Below, in pieces: positions 38,404 through 45,959 of a stretch of 46,682 nt of DNA; position 1 is the stretch's first letter, and every line of letters begins with the position of its first letter. The stretch covers positions 1 through 46,682 of the IMG/VR virus record IMGVR_UViG_3300049595_001259; one strand, 5' to 3'. Made by a program: the position numbers and the translations under genes. Below the pieces are notes generated by a model that had not been told where the DNA came from, searched no databases, and saw only the letters and a program-made list of their open reading frames with translations. This DNA is from a virus.

Positions 38404-39659
38404 TATCCTTGACCTCCACCGCCACGTTTATATGAAGCCTTAACAACTCTAAGAATCATTGTGCAATTTGGTGGTTCCGCTGCAACTCTATATTTTGTTC
38501 TTATAGCAACCACCAAACATTTTCCATTGAATTGTGATTCACCTTCTTCCCAATCACTGTTTGATTTCTTTGGGATGTCAAGCTCAATCATAGAACCCAG
38601 AGTAATTTTAGGATTATAATATACTTCTAATTCTGCTGAATTTTGCGCTAGATGAGCAAGAAATGCAGCCCTTTTAGTTTTAGCCTCTGAAGTTGTGTGC
38701 TTGTCTTTGTTGTTAGCTTTATCATGTATATATCTAACAGGCACTGAATTAGCATACGAGGGAGACTGGTCATAAACTCCTTGACTGTCTGCGAACTTAA
38801 ACTTGTTTTGTTTTTTTGTGTTTGTAGCAATAACCTTATGACTGGTCAAGTCAACAGCATATTCTTCTGTTTTATCTAAAGCCCTTGGTCCAGCATCGAA
38901 ATTCTTAGAGGGTTTAAACCACATGATAGAATTTTGTCTGTCTTGCTGATTTGCTCTAGAAAAATTTAAATTGGTAGTTTGTCTTAATTTAACTACAGGT
39001 GACTGTTCAAACAATTCTTCAAAAGTCTTAAACACATATTTGTGTTCGCCCCCGCTGTCCCCTTGTTGGAATAAAGCAAAAGTTGAAGATTCATATTTTT
39101 CAGAAACGTGCTCTGTATTCATTTTCTTCAATGCATCTAGAGGATGCATTCTAGGAATAACAATTCTGCGATTTCCTTTGGTGTCAGCTTTATCTATTTT
39201 TCTTTTAGTCTTAAACCCTTCTTTGAGGATATGCTCGACTACTTCACTGGTTTTACCTTTAAAGCTCTTTTCAATATGATTACCCTGAGCGTTTAGAAAC
39301 TCAGGAGAAACACATCTTATGTCGTATTGTTTATTGTGACCAGACCCAGTGTTATTAAAAGATTCATCGTTTAGATTTTTATTCTGGAACATTTTAAATT
39401 TGAAGTTACCACCGCCACCAGAACTAAAAATGTTATCATCTCCAGAAAATCTTATCTCGACATCTTGATCATATGAACCATTAATTCTGTTTTGGCCTAA
39501 TGCATCAGAAGCATCAATAACTCTTACTTCACCAACTGGTCCGTAAGGATTCAATATATCTTCATATACGTTGAAACCAACCAATGAAACTTTCTTGTCC
39601 TTGGTTAGATCCATATTACCAACTTTTACGTTGGATATTTTTATATCACCTGCAGCCAT
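38403..39659 (-). CDS. gp27: Baseplate hub protein gp27
   Basis: T4-like gp27 (418 residues; T4 391), the trimeric hub torus between tail tube and spike. Features: LVGFNVYEDILNPYGPVGEV near residue 26 followed by a typical two-tube-domain layout, YDIRCVSPEFLNAQGNHIEK, SFKGKTSEVVEHILKEGF near residue 135, and a C-terminal domain (ITLGSMIELDIPKKSNSDWE, GKCLVVAIRTKYRVAAEPPN). It precedes the OB-fold gene by a TAATG overlap, the same gp27-gp5 adjacency as in many contractile systems. The C-terminus ends in a short glycine run. Confidence 0.85.
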   Translation of the reverse strand: MAAGDIKISNVKVGNMDLTKDKKVSLVGFNVYEDILNPYGPVGEVRVIDASDALGQNRINGSYDQDVEIRFSGDDNIFSSGGGGNFKFKMFQNKNLNDESFNNTGSGHNKQYDIRCVSPEFLNAQGNHIEKSFKGKTSEVVEHILKEGFKTKRKIDKADTKGNRRIVIPRMHPLDALKKMNTEHVSEKYESSTFALFQQGDSGGEHKYVFKTFEELFEQSPVVKLRQTTNLNFSRANQQDRQNSIMWFKPSKNFDAGPRALDKTEEYAVDLTSHKVIATNTKKQNKFKFADSQGVYDQSPSYANSVPVRYIHDKANNKDKHTTSEAKTKRAAFLAHLAQNSAELEVYYNPKITLGSMIELDIPKKSNSDWEEGESQFNGKCLVVAIRTKYRVAAEPPNCTMILRVVKASYKRGGGGQG

Positions 39660-39660
39660 T

Positions 39661-40536
39661 TTATTCCTTCAATAAATCTGTTAGGTTATCAACTGCTACT
39701 TGCTTCAATCTGTTATCAAGAACTCTGATGGTTTTATTAAATTCGTTCTTATCTTCTTCAAATTCTAAGTAAGTAACAGCTTTCCAATATGCCTCTTCTT
39801 CTACTGGTATATTGGAAGAAACTACATTTGAAGATGTAAACACAGTGTTTACCGAACTCTCAGAGCCATAGATATAACTGTTAGAAGTTATAGAAACTGT
39901 TGCACTGTTTTTATATACTCCGCTAACATGACAAATAGAAACTTTATTATTAGAAACTGACAACACCTGTCCTCTTCCATAATTCTCATTACTGAAATTT
40001 ATGTAACAAATTTCATCTTTTATGAAAGAAGTATTACTGACGGTGTACTGAACAATTTTGTTGGTATTAGTTTTCCAATCAATCTGTTTTCTCTTGTATG
40101 ACATGGTTCTTCCGTTAGAACCAAATACAGGCTCCCAATATCTTTGCATACCAGGAGTCAATGCATTATAACCACCAATTGTCAGCTGATCTCCGTCTAC
40201 CCAATTATTAACATAATGTTTAATTTTAGATTGAGCGTTATAATAAGAACCATATTTCTTGTCTAAGAAATCGACCATTTCTCTTTCGTGTAAATACCAT
40301 TCATAATATGGGTCAATGATTTTGTTTACAATATAAAGGATCCAACTTTTGTATTGATCGTCATAATATCTAGCACTTAGCTGATCGGCTCTTTCGTTGT
40401 CAGTAATTTCATAAGGATAATAAACAAATGGAATTGTTTCAATCTTATCCAAAACAGTAACACGCCTAGTGATATCTATGGCTTGATTATTAGCATAGGT
40501 TATAACAGGGAATTTGTCGAAATATCTTTGTGGCAT
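39661..40536 (-). CDS. gp53: Baseplate wedge protein gp53
   Basis: T4-like gp53, which joins wedges around the hub. At 291 residues it is longer than T4 gp53 (196). The N-terminal half carries the family pattern: PFVYYPYEITDNERADQLSA, RYYDDQYKSWILYIVNKIID, PYYEWYLHEREMVDFLDKKY (T4: ELANAIYGNPQLYWVLLMCN, YDPYYGWITSQEA). A beta-rich insert with Ser/Asn/Val repeats lies at about residues 170-245, and the end is helical (KTIRVLDNRLKQVAVDNLTD). The ATG has AAAGAG upstream, ten bases after the gp48 stop. Confidence 0.88.
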   Translation of the reverse strand: MPQRYFDKFPVITYANNQAIDITRRVTVLDKIETIPFVYYPYEITDNERADQLSARYYDDQYKSWILYIVNKIIDPYYEWYLHEREMVDFLDKKYGSYYNAQSKIKHYVNNWVDGDQLTIGGYNALTPGMQRYWEPVFGSNGRTMSYKRKQIDWKTNTNKIVQYTVSNTSFIKDEICYINFSNENYGRGQVLSVSNNKVSICHVSGVYKNSATVSITSNSYIYGSESSVNTVFTSSNVVSSNIPVEEEAYWKAVTYLEFEEDKNEFNKTIRVLDNRLKQVAVDNLTDLLKE

Positions 40537-40546
40537 GTCTTACTCT

Positions 40547-41278
40547 TTAGGTTATTTCTTCTGAAGTCCAGAGCTGAATTTCTTTCAACTGCAATGTAAG
40601 GTTGATTACTGTTGGTGCACCACTTCTAAAGAAAGATGGAGTTCCAGAGCCATTATAATCAACTTGAACTGATATGATGGCACATGGCTTCAGTTTGAAT
40701 AGATATTTCTCTGGCTTAAATGACACCAAAGCAATCTTAGGGTATTTCTGTAACCCCCAAATTCCAGTGGTGCTAGGTAAGGCAGCTGCCTTACATTCTT
40801 TTATTATACTCAATAAAGTCTCTGATTCGCTTTCTGTATTTGGAGCCAAAGTCCAACTTAATGTAAATTCTTTAAATCCGGGTCTTTTGAACATCATAAA
40901 CATGAAAGGATTGACAACACTACCTGATGCTATTTCTCCGCCTTTCATTCCTAGGCTCAAACCTGAAAGCAAGGCGCTACCAAAATTACCTAAGTATTGT
41001 GCGGCAGCTTGTGAAGCTATTCCGCCAACTTCATTAGTGGCACTCCACTCTTCCCACAAGATAACTTCATTATCGTTTAATCTTCTTGGAATTGGCAGCT
41101 TGAACCCACCACCATATGATATAGCTCCTAAACCGCTTGACACCAAACTGTATTCATAATTCACCAAGCTGATGTTAGTATAAAACCCTCTATTAGACTG
41201 AATCAAGTCCTCAGGGAAAGTTTTTGATTGTCTGTTAAATCTTCCGGGCGGTTGCGGAAAGTTCTGTGTAAGAGCCAT
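40547..41278 (-). CDS. gp48: Baseplate tail-tube cap gp48
   Basis: T4-like gp48 of 243 residues (T4 364), which caps the hub and starts the tail tube. Recognisable text includes GFKLPIPRRLNDNEVILWEE near residue 58, NPFMFMMFKRPGFKEFTLSW near residue 122, LAPNTESESETLLSIIKECK near residue 143, and a C-terminal strand pair (KPCAIISVQVDYNGSGTPSF, TLQLKEIQLWTSEE). It is the first gene of the long minus-strand baseplate transcript and has its own late box 38 bases before the ATG, overlapping in space with the divergent promoter of gp4. Confidence 0.8.
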   Translation of the reverse strand: MALTQNFPQPPGRFNRQSKTFPEDLIQSNRGFYTNISLVNYEYSLVSSGLGAISYGGGFKLPIPRRLNDNEVILWEEWSATNEVGGIASQAAAQYLGNFGSALLSGLSLGMKGGEIASGSVVNPFMFMMFKRPGFKEFTLSWTLAPNTESESETLLSIIKECKAAALPSTTGIWGLQKYPKIALVSFKPEKYLFKLKPCAIISVQVDYNGSGTPSFFRSGAPTVINLTLQLKEIQLWTSEEIT

Positions 41279-41296
41279 AGTATCCCTTAATCTTGT

Positions 41297-41304
41297 AATA
41301 AATA
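41297..41304 (+). promoter_or_regulatory. Putative late promoter for the plus-strand gp4-tape measure block
   Basis: AATAAATA on the plus strand, 33 bases before the gp4 ATG. It faces the opposing minus-strand box at 41316-41323 within the same 58-base gap. Confidence 0.55.
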
Positions 41305-41315
41305 TTACTTTACCT

Positions 41316-41323
41316 TATTTATT
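41316..41323 (-). promoter_or_regulatory. Putative late promoter for the minus-strand baseplate block
   Basis: AATAAATA on the minus strand, 38 bases before the gp48 ATG. The two boxes of this gap point away over each other (crossed divergent arrangement), so the predicted leaders of the two transcripts overlap by roughly 20-40 bases. Confidence 0.55.
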
Positions 41324-41336
41324 AAACTGAAACAAG

Positions 41337-41783
41337 ATGGCGACAACTAAAGGTTATTTTAAACCACTAAACCCCAATAAATACAAAGGTGATACTTCAA
41401 ATATTGTCTATAGAAGTAGATGGGAATTTGTCTATATGGCAAGATTAGACAAAGACCCAGATGTCGTATGGTGGCAAAGCGAGGAAACTATAATTCCTTA
41501 CAGGTCTCCGGTGGACAATCGGATTCATAGATATTACCCTGATTTTGTGGTAAGGAGAAAAACTAAAGAAGGCTCTAAAACCATAGTGGTTGAAATCAAA
41601 CCTTATGCTCAGACTTTACCGCCGACAATTACCGAGGCCAAAAAAAAGTCTAGAAAGTATTTGAACGAGGTTATGACTTGGGGTGTAAATTCTGCTAAGT
41701 GGAAAGCTGCAAGAGAATTCTGTAAAGATCGTGGTTATGAATTTGTGATTATAACCGAAAAAGAACTAGGACTTATGTTTTAA
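41337..41783 (+). CDS. gp4: Head completion protein gp4 (gp50)
   Basis: T4 gp4 homologue of 148 residues (T4 150), which completes filled heads and has a nuclease-like TnsA/restriction-endonuclease fold. Key text: FKPLNPNKYKGDTSNIVYRS, RWEFVYMARLDKDPDVVWWQ, SEETIIPYRSPVDNRIHRYY, PDFVV, then VVEIKPYAQ. The W-x-x-E...PDF/Y...EIK pattern holds the nuclease-type Glu, Asp and Glu-x-Lys residues. It is the first gene of the plus-strand block; only a weak ribosome site (GAAACAAG) precedes its ATG. Confidence 0.92.
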   Translation: MATTKGYFKPLNPNKYKGDTSNIVYRSRWEFVYMARLDKDPDVVWWQSEETIIPYRSPVDNRIHRYYPDFVVRRKTKEGSKTIVVEIKPYAQTLPPTITEAKKKSRKYLNEVMTWGVNSAKWKAAREFCKDRGYEFVIITEKELGLMF

Positions 41784-42358
41784 TGCCAAACACTTTTAAT
41801 AGTCTTATCAAAGCCAGCTCTAGGGCGATAGCTGATAAATCAACAACGGCTCAAGATTGGTTTTCGGCTTCTGTTGAAGATTTGAAGGCCAATAAAACAA
41901 AAGGCGATCCTAATAAGATCTTTAAAAAGTCCTCTATGCCTTTTATTGGCGGTATGTTTCTTTATATGTATGACCCAAAATACAAAGACACTTTACCTTT
42001 CTATGATATGTTCCCTTTGACTATGCCCGTTGAAATGTATCTGAATGGGTTCCTAGGCATAAACCTACATTATCTGCCTCCGTTGGGTAGAATTAAGATT
42101 TTGAATTCTCTTATCGATTTGACAGATGAAAATAAATACAACAAGAATAAAAGGTTGAGTATCTCTTATGAATATCTAAGAGGTTATTCAAACCAATTAA
42201 AGGGCGTTGAGGGCTGCGTGAAAAGATACCTTTTTTCGCACGTTAGAAGTTCTTTCCATGAAGTTGATCCTTCAGATTGGGAAAAGGCTGCTGTGTTACC
42301 GCTTCAAAGATGGAAAGTTAACAGTAACAAAAGATACGCTGGTTCACCACCTTACTAG
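41783..42358 (+). CDS. Conserved T4-like virion/assembly protein, unassigned
   Basis: Protein of 191 residues with the pattern SLIKASSRAIADKSTTAQDWF, KSSMPFIGGMFLYMYDPKYK, DTLPFYDMFPLTMPVEMYLN, GFLGINLHYLPPLGRIKILN and CVKRYLFSHVRSSFHEVDPS. This text is strongly conserved in T4-like cyanophages and relatives and always sits near gp4, gp53 or gp48, but I do not know an agreed function. No catalytic motif or membrane segment is evident; the Tyr/Pro/Phe-rich centre suggests a compact structural protein. It starts in a TAATG overlap with the gp4 stop. Confidence 0.8.
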   Translation: MPNTFNSLIKASSRAIADKSTTAQDWFSASVEDLKANKTKGDPNKIFKKSSMPFIGGMFLYMYDPKYKDTLPFYDMFPLTMPVEMYLNGFLGINLHYLPPLGRIKILNSLIDLTDENKYNKNKRLSISYEYLRGYSNQLKGVEGCVKRYLFSHVRSSFHEVDPSDWEKAAVLPLQRWKVNSNKRYAGSPPY

Positions 42359-42366
42359 GACGAAAA

Positions 42367-43032
42367 ATGCCATTTAACATAAACGCTTATCAAACGAATT
42401 TAAGGGACTTTGGTTATCTAGATAATAACTCATTTTCTGTTCTGATACAGACCCCAAGAATTTTGTCTAACGCTGTTCTTAGTAACCAAGGCACACCAAC
42501 AGCGATATATAAAATCGCCAAAAATATGGAGTTTAGAATAGACCAGGTTAGAGCTCCTGGTATTTCTATTATGACGGCTGACATAAACCGTTTCGGTATT
42601 GGCCCAACTCAGAAAATGCCAATAAACGCCCAATTCCAAGAAGTAAGTTTATCAATGCTAGGCGATCATTATTGCGAATTCTGGCAATATTGGTATCAGT
42701 GGACCAGAGCAATTTTCCAATTTAATGGATCATCAACAAACAATACCGCCCCGAACTATACTGCAGAATACAAAGAAAATTATGCAACAACCATGTGTAT
42801 TTTCATATATGATCATTATGGCAATATAGTCCAAAAGATTAATCTATTTGACGCCTTTCCGACAGCTATTAGAGAGTTTCCTCTTTCTTGGGGCGATTCG
42901 AATCTTATGAAAATCAACGTTTCAATTGCTTACACTGAATACACTATAGAAAATTCTACCGTGCAAGCAACCAACTCTCAACAAAGAACCAATCTAAGAA
43001 CAGGAACTGCGAGAGACACTATAACAAATTAA
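42367..43032 (+). CDS. gp54-like tail-tube initiator / baseplate tube protein
   Basis: Protein of 221 residues with a tube-protein-like pattern: FSVLIQTPRILSNAVLSNQG, FRIDQVRAPGISIMTADINR, PTQKMPINAQFQEVSLSMLG, IFIYDHYGNIVQKINLFDAF, PTAIREFPLSWGDSNLMKIN, VSIAYTEYTIEN. Proteins like this are annotated gp54 (baseplate-to-tube adaptor) or tube-like in T4-like marine phages. It would join the gp48 cap to the first gp19 ring. It is shorter than T4 gp54 (320 residues), so the exact equivalence is uncertain. AGGACGA is its ribosome site. Confidence 0.65.
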   Translation: MPFNINAYQTNLRDFGYLDNNSFSVLIQTPRILSNAVLSNQGTPTAIYKIAKNMEFRIDQVRAPGISIMTADINRFGIGPTQKMPINAQFQEVSLSMLGDHYCEFWQYWYQWTRAIFQFNGSSTNNTAPNYTAEYKENYATTMCIFIYDHYGNIVQKINLFDAFPTAIREFPLSWGDSNLMKINVSIAYTEYTIENSTVQATNSQQRTNLRTGTARDTITN

Positions 43033-43047
43033 TGATGGAGTATATTA

Positions 43048-43758
43048 ATGTCATTACCGAAAATTGACTACCCTGTATATAAGATAAATGTTCCTTCTTT
43101 GAAAAAGGACTATCAGTTTAGACCCTTTTTGGTCAAAGAAGAAAAGTTATTATTAATGGCAAAGGAAAGCGATAATCAAGCTGATATCCTTTCTGCTATT
43201 AAACAGGTAGTTAATAACTGTTCTGTTGACCCAAAATTAGATGTCGGTAAACTAGCTTTATTTGACATTGAGTTTATCTTTTTAAAACTTCGCTCGGTTT
43301 CTGTAGACAACGTGGTTAAAGTTTCTTATAGAGATTCAGAGGATAAGAAGGTTTACGACTTTGACATCAATCTAGACGAAGTTAAGGTCAATTATCCAAA
43401 GAAGTTGGATAACAAGATAAAAATAACGCCACAGTCAGGTATTATAATGAAATACCCTTCGGCGTCGCTATATGATGATACTGATTTCTTGAATCTAGAA
43501 AAAGATTATATGTTTGAGCTTATCATTAGATGTATTGATTCCATTTATTTTGAAGATCAGATTTATGAATGCAAAGATTATAAGAGGGAAGAACTGAATG
43601 AGTTCCTGGAAAACCTGAATATCAAGACCTTTGAACAGGTCCAGAACTTCCTGTTGAATGTTCCTAGAATGGAATACAAGATAATCTATCAAAATGAACT
43701 TGGGAACGATCGTGAAATTGTATTGTCTTCGTTAAACGATTTTTTTACGTGGCGCTGA
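43048..43758 (+). CDS. gp26: Baseplate hub assembly protein gp26; zero-frame part of a putative frameshift pair
   Basis: T4-like gp26 (T4_baseplate family; 236 residues, T4 208). Family text: IDYPVYKINVPSLKKDYQFR, PFLVKEEKLLLMAKESDNQA, ILSAIKQVVNNCSVDP, KLALFDIEFIFLKLRSVSVD, YMFELIIRCIDSIYFEDQIY. T4 gp26 is placed with the hub, but its small size, position and partner gene suggest a tail-assembly chaperone role. GGAG lies eight bases before its ATG. It ends LNDFFTWR just after a T-TTT-TTT run; a -1 shift there would join it to gp51, giving a protein of about 294 residues. The following gene is the tape-measure-like protein. Confidence 0.88.
   Translation: MSLPKIDYPVYKINVPSLKKDYQFRPFLVKEEKLLLMAKESDNQADILSAIKQVVNNCSVDPKLDVGKLALFDIEFIFLKLRSVSVDNVVKVSYRDSEDKKVYDFDINLDEVKVNYPKKLDNKIKITPQSGIIMKYPSASLYDDTDFLNLEKDYMFELIIRCIDSIYFEDQIYECKDYKREELNEFLENLNIKTFEQVQNFLLNVPRMEYKIIYQNELGNDREIVLSSLNDFFTWR
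43740..43746 (+). promoter_or_regulatory. Putative -1 ribosomal frameshift site (T TTT TTT)
   Basis: Seven T in a row, placed in the zero frame as X-XXY-YYZ (GAT TTT TTT ACG). Zero-frame gp26 stops at 43756-43758. The -1 frame is open from 43716 through gp51 to 43931. Re-pairing after one base back gives TTT TTT TAC GTG GCG, continuing into gp51. I see no strong stem-loop just downstream. Confidence 0.6.
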
Positions 43759-43931
43759 GTCATAGTACATTATCTAATTATTTTGCTACTATATTCTCTT
43801 TGGCTCAGCACCATAAATATTCAATTAGTGAAATAGAATCTATGATACCCTTTGAAAGAGATATATACGTTCAAATGCTCGTCAACTACTTAAAAGAAGT
43901 AGAAGAAGCTAAAAAGAAAAGCAGCGGATAA
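43749..43931 (+). CDS. gp51: Baseplate hub assembly catalyst gp51; -1-frame part of a putative frameshift pair
   Basis: Small gp51-type protein (60 residues if begun at GTG 43749; text SHSTLSNYFATIFSLAQHHK, ISEIESMIPFERDIYVQMLV, NYLKEVEEAKKKS). The helix with MIPFERDIYVQML is typical of gp51 in T4-like marine phages, where it is much shorter than in T4 (249). In T4 gp51 acts catalytically in hub assembly and is not in the virion. There is no purine-rich ribosome site before the GTG; the preceding 20 bases are AT-rich with the T run. So it is more likely made as a gp26-gp51 fusion by -1 frameshifting, or by coupled re-initiation near the gp26 stop. Confidence 0.8.
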   Translation: MALSHSTLSNYFATIFSLAQHHKYSISEIESMIPFERDIYVQMLVNYLKEVEEAKKKSSG

Positions 43932-43934
43932 CAA

Positions 43935-45926
43935 ATGGCCATAGAAGCAGAAGAATTAGCGGTAATATCTAGAAGCATTAGAAATGCTGGAGTTGAAACT
44001 GCAGGCGAATTCCGTCAAGCAGCCAATACCAGCAACGCTAATCTCAGCAGAATAGTCAAAGATATTTCTACAACCTTCAAAGCACAGAGAGAAGATATCG
44101 CAGATCTTCATAATGTGCTTGAGGAAATGGTTTCTGAGTCTCAGCAAACTGGTAACAAAATTGACAGTCTAAATTCTCTATTCAGAGAGTCTTTAGAAAT
44201 ACAAAATTCTATGCGCACCGAGATGAGCAATGTTACCAAAAACACTCGTATTCTCAGCGGTGACATTGAATCTTTAAACCGTAACATTATGAATAATACC
44301 AGCAGTGGGTTGTTGGGAAGTATTTCCAATCTAAGCACAGATTTTGCTAAGCAACTAGCATTAATGGGAGTTGGAGCTGCTGTAGCTGGTGGTGGTATGG
44401 CAGCATTAGGTGGCCTTGGTGGTGGTATGAGTCAAGCAATACCTTTCAGCGGTCCAAACAAACCAATTCTTGATACGATTAAAGAAAGAGAATCTAGTAA
44501 CAATTATCAAGCGCAAGCAAAAACAAGTTCTGCTAGTGGCGCATACCAATTCATCGATGAGACTTGGCAAACCTGGCAAAGAAAATCTGGTGTAGGAACA
44601 AATTATGCTAGAGCAAAAGATGCTCCTCCAGAAATTCAAGATAAAGTTGCTGATGCTTATGTCGCTGATATCCTAAAACGTGCAGGCGGAGATGTTTCTA
44701 AAGTTCCTTTAGAATGGTTCACTGGTAATCTACAAGGTCGTATGTCAGCTAAACAGCAGGCAGCTAATCCTGGTGTTACTGCAGAATCATATCAAGCAAA
44801 ATGGTTAAAAGATTTTTCTAAACATGGCGGACAAGCTGCCATGACTGCAGCAGCAACTCAAGTTCCTACAACTCCAACTACTCCAGCTGCTGCGCCTACA
44901 ACTCCTTCAGCAACCCCAGTATCAACTCCTGAAGTAATTCCTTCTGCTACTTCGTCAAGAGTTGAACAAATAGGTAAAGAAGGCGGACATGGACCAATTA
45001 GCGGTGTTGCTCATGAAGGACATGGCCATGGAGAACAAGTAAGTGCTTCATTACCTTCTGGTGATGTTGTTGCTCTTGGTCATGCTCTAGAAAAAATGGG
45101 AATGCGTATCTCTGAACATCCGCAGTTCGGCGGCGTTAAACCTGTTCATAAAGGTAAAGCGCATTATGAAGGCAGAGCAATTGATATCAATTTTGGTGAA
45201 GGTAACGTTGAAGCAAAGGATCCTGTTATGGGAGCCAAGTTTGATCAACTAGCCGAACAATTGACTAGACTAGGATATAAAGTTTATTGGAGAGAAAGCG
45301 GACCATATGCAGCTGCTGGTCATAATAATCATCTACATGCTGAAATTCCAAAAGGTGGGGCGCAGTCTGTTCCAGACACATATCAAATAGCAGGTTCGCC
45401 AGAACAAAGAGCGATGCAAGGAGCAACTCCAGCCGCTGGATCTACTGCATCTACTGCTCCGCCTGCAGCTACACCTATGGCGGCTGAACCAGTAGCACAA
45501 GCGCCTATATCTCCCGGAATTGCAGCCCCACCAGCTGGCGCAAATATGATGGGTCAAATGATGGGTATGATACCAGGAATGATGGGTGGAGGAATTGGTG
45601 GTATTGCAGGAATGTTACTACCAATGATTGCCTCAACTATACAATCAGAATTAGTATCAACACCATCGATGCCAGCATTGAACGCACAAGCATTAAACCA
45701 AGCTGCAGTTACTTCGCAAGCTACTGAACAAACAGTTCAAGAAGCTCAAGTTTCTTCGCACACCCCACAAGTCAATGCAGAACCAAATAGAATGCATAAT
45801 TCAAATCAAGCTGGATTTGCTTATAATATGCCAGGAGATATTGAGTGGCCAGATTGGGCTGGTATGCTTGGTGGCAATCATTACGAAGAAATGAATTTGT
45901 TTAAACCTAGAATGTCTAGAGGATAA
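43935..45926 (+). CDS. Tape-measure/hub-like protein with transglycosylase and M15-type peptidase domains
   Basis: Protein of 663 residues. Residues 1-125 are coiled-coil helices (ISRSIRNAGVETAGEFRQAA, FKAQREDIADLHNVLEEMVS). A Gly/Ala-rich hydrophobic stretch follows near 135-160 (LALMGVGAAVAGGGMAALGG). Residues about 175-290 form a lytic-transglycosylase-type domain (LDTIKERESSNNYQAQAKTS, SASGAYQFIDETW; candidate catalytic Glu in KERESSN). An Ala/Pro/Thr linker follows. Residues about 345-470 resemble an M15-type peptidase, with zinc-ligand-type text HYEGRAIDINFGEG and NNHLHAEIP. The rest is Ala/Pro/Met/Gly-rich. Size (T4 gp29 590), coiled coil and place after gp26-gp51 suggest the tape measure, ejected to cut peptidoglycan at entry. 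Confidence 0.8.
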   Translation: MAIEAEELAVISRSIRNAGVETAGEFRQAANTSNANLSRIVKDISTTFKAQREDIADLHNVLEEMVSESQQTGNKIDSLNSLFRESLEIQNSMRTEMSNVTKNTRILSGDIESLNRNIMNNTSSGLLGSISNLSTDFAKQLALMGVGAAVAGGGMAALGGLGGGMSQAIPFSGPNKPILDTIKERESSNNYQAQAKTSSASGAYQFIDETWQTWQRKSGVGTNYARAKDAPPEIQDKVADAYVADILKRAGGDVSKVPLEWFTGNLQGRMSAKQQAANPGVTAESYQAKWLKDFSKHGGQAAMTAAATQVPTTPTTPAAAPTTPSATPVSTPEVIPSATSSRVEQIGKEGGHGPISGVAHEGHGHGEQVSASLPSGDVVALGHALEKMGMRISEHPQFGGVKPVHKGKAHYEGRAIDINFGEGNVEAKDPVMGAKFDQLAEQLTRLGYKVYWRESGPYAAAGHNNHLHAEIPKGGAQSVPDTYQIAGSPEQRAMQGATPAAGSTASTAPPAATPMAAEPVAQAPISPGIAAPPAGANMMGQMMGMIPGMMGGGIGGIAGMLLPMIASTIQSELVSTPSMPALNAQALNQAAVTSQATEQTVQEAQVSSHTPQVNAEPNRMHNSNQAGFAYNMPGDIEWPDWAGMLGGNHYEEMNLFKPRMSRG

Positions 45927-45927
45927 T

Positions 45928-45957
45928 AAAAAAGGGAGCCTTTTGGCTCCCTCTTCA
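45928..45957. terminator. Rho-independent terminator, bidirectional
   Basis: GGGAGCC-TTTT-GGCTCCC stem-loop (stem 45934-45951). On the minus strand it is followed by six T, an ideal end for the gp32 transcript, eight bases after the gp32 stop. On the plus strand it follows the tape-measure-like gene stop and is followed by TCTTCATTTT, a weaker T tract. The loop is TTTT on one strand and AAAA on the other. Confidence 0.9.
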
Positions 45958-45959
45958 TT

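Noticed and set aside
40674-41159. Plus-strand open frame of 161 codons opposite gp48
   Set aside because: Complete overlap with the well-supported gp48 gene and no start signals.
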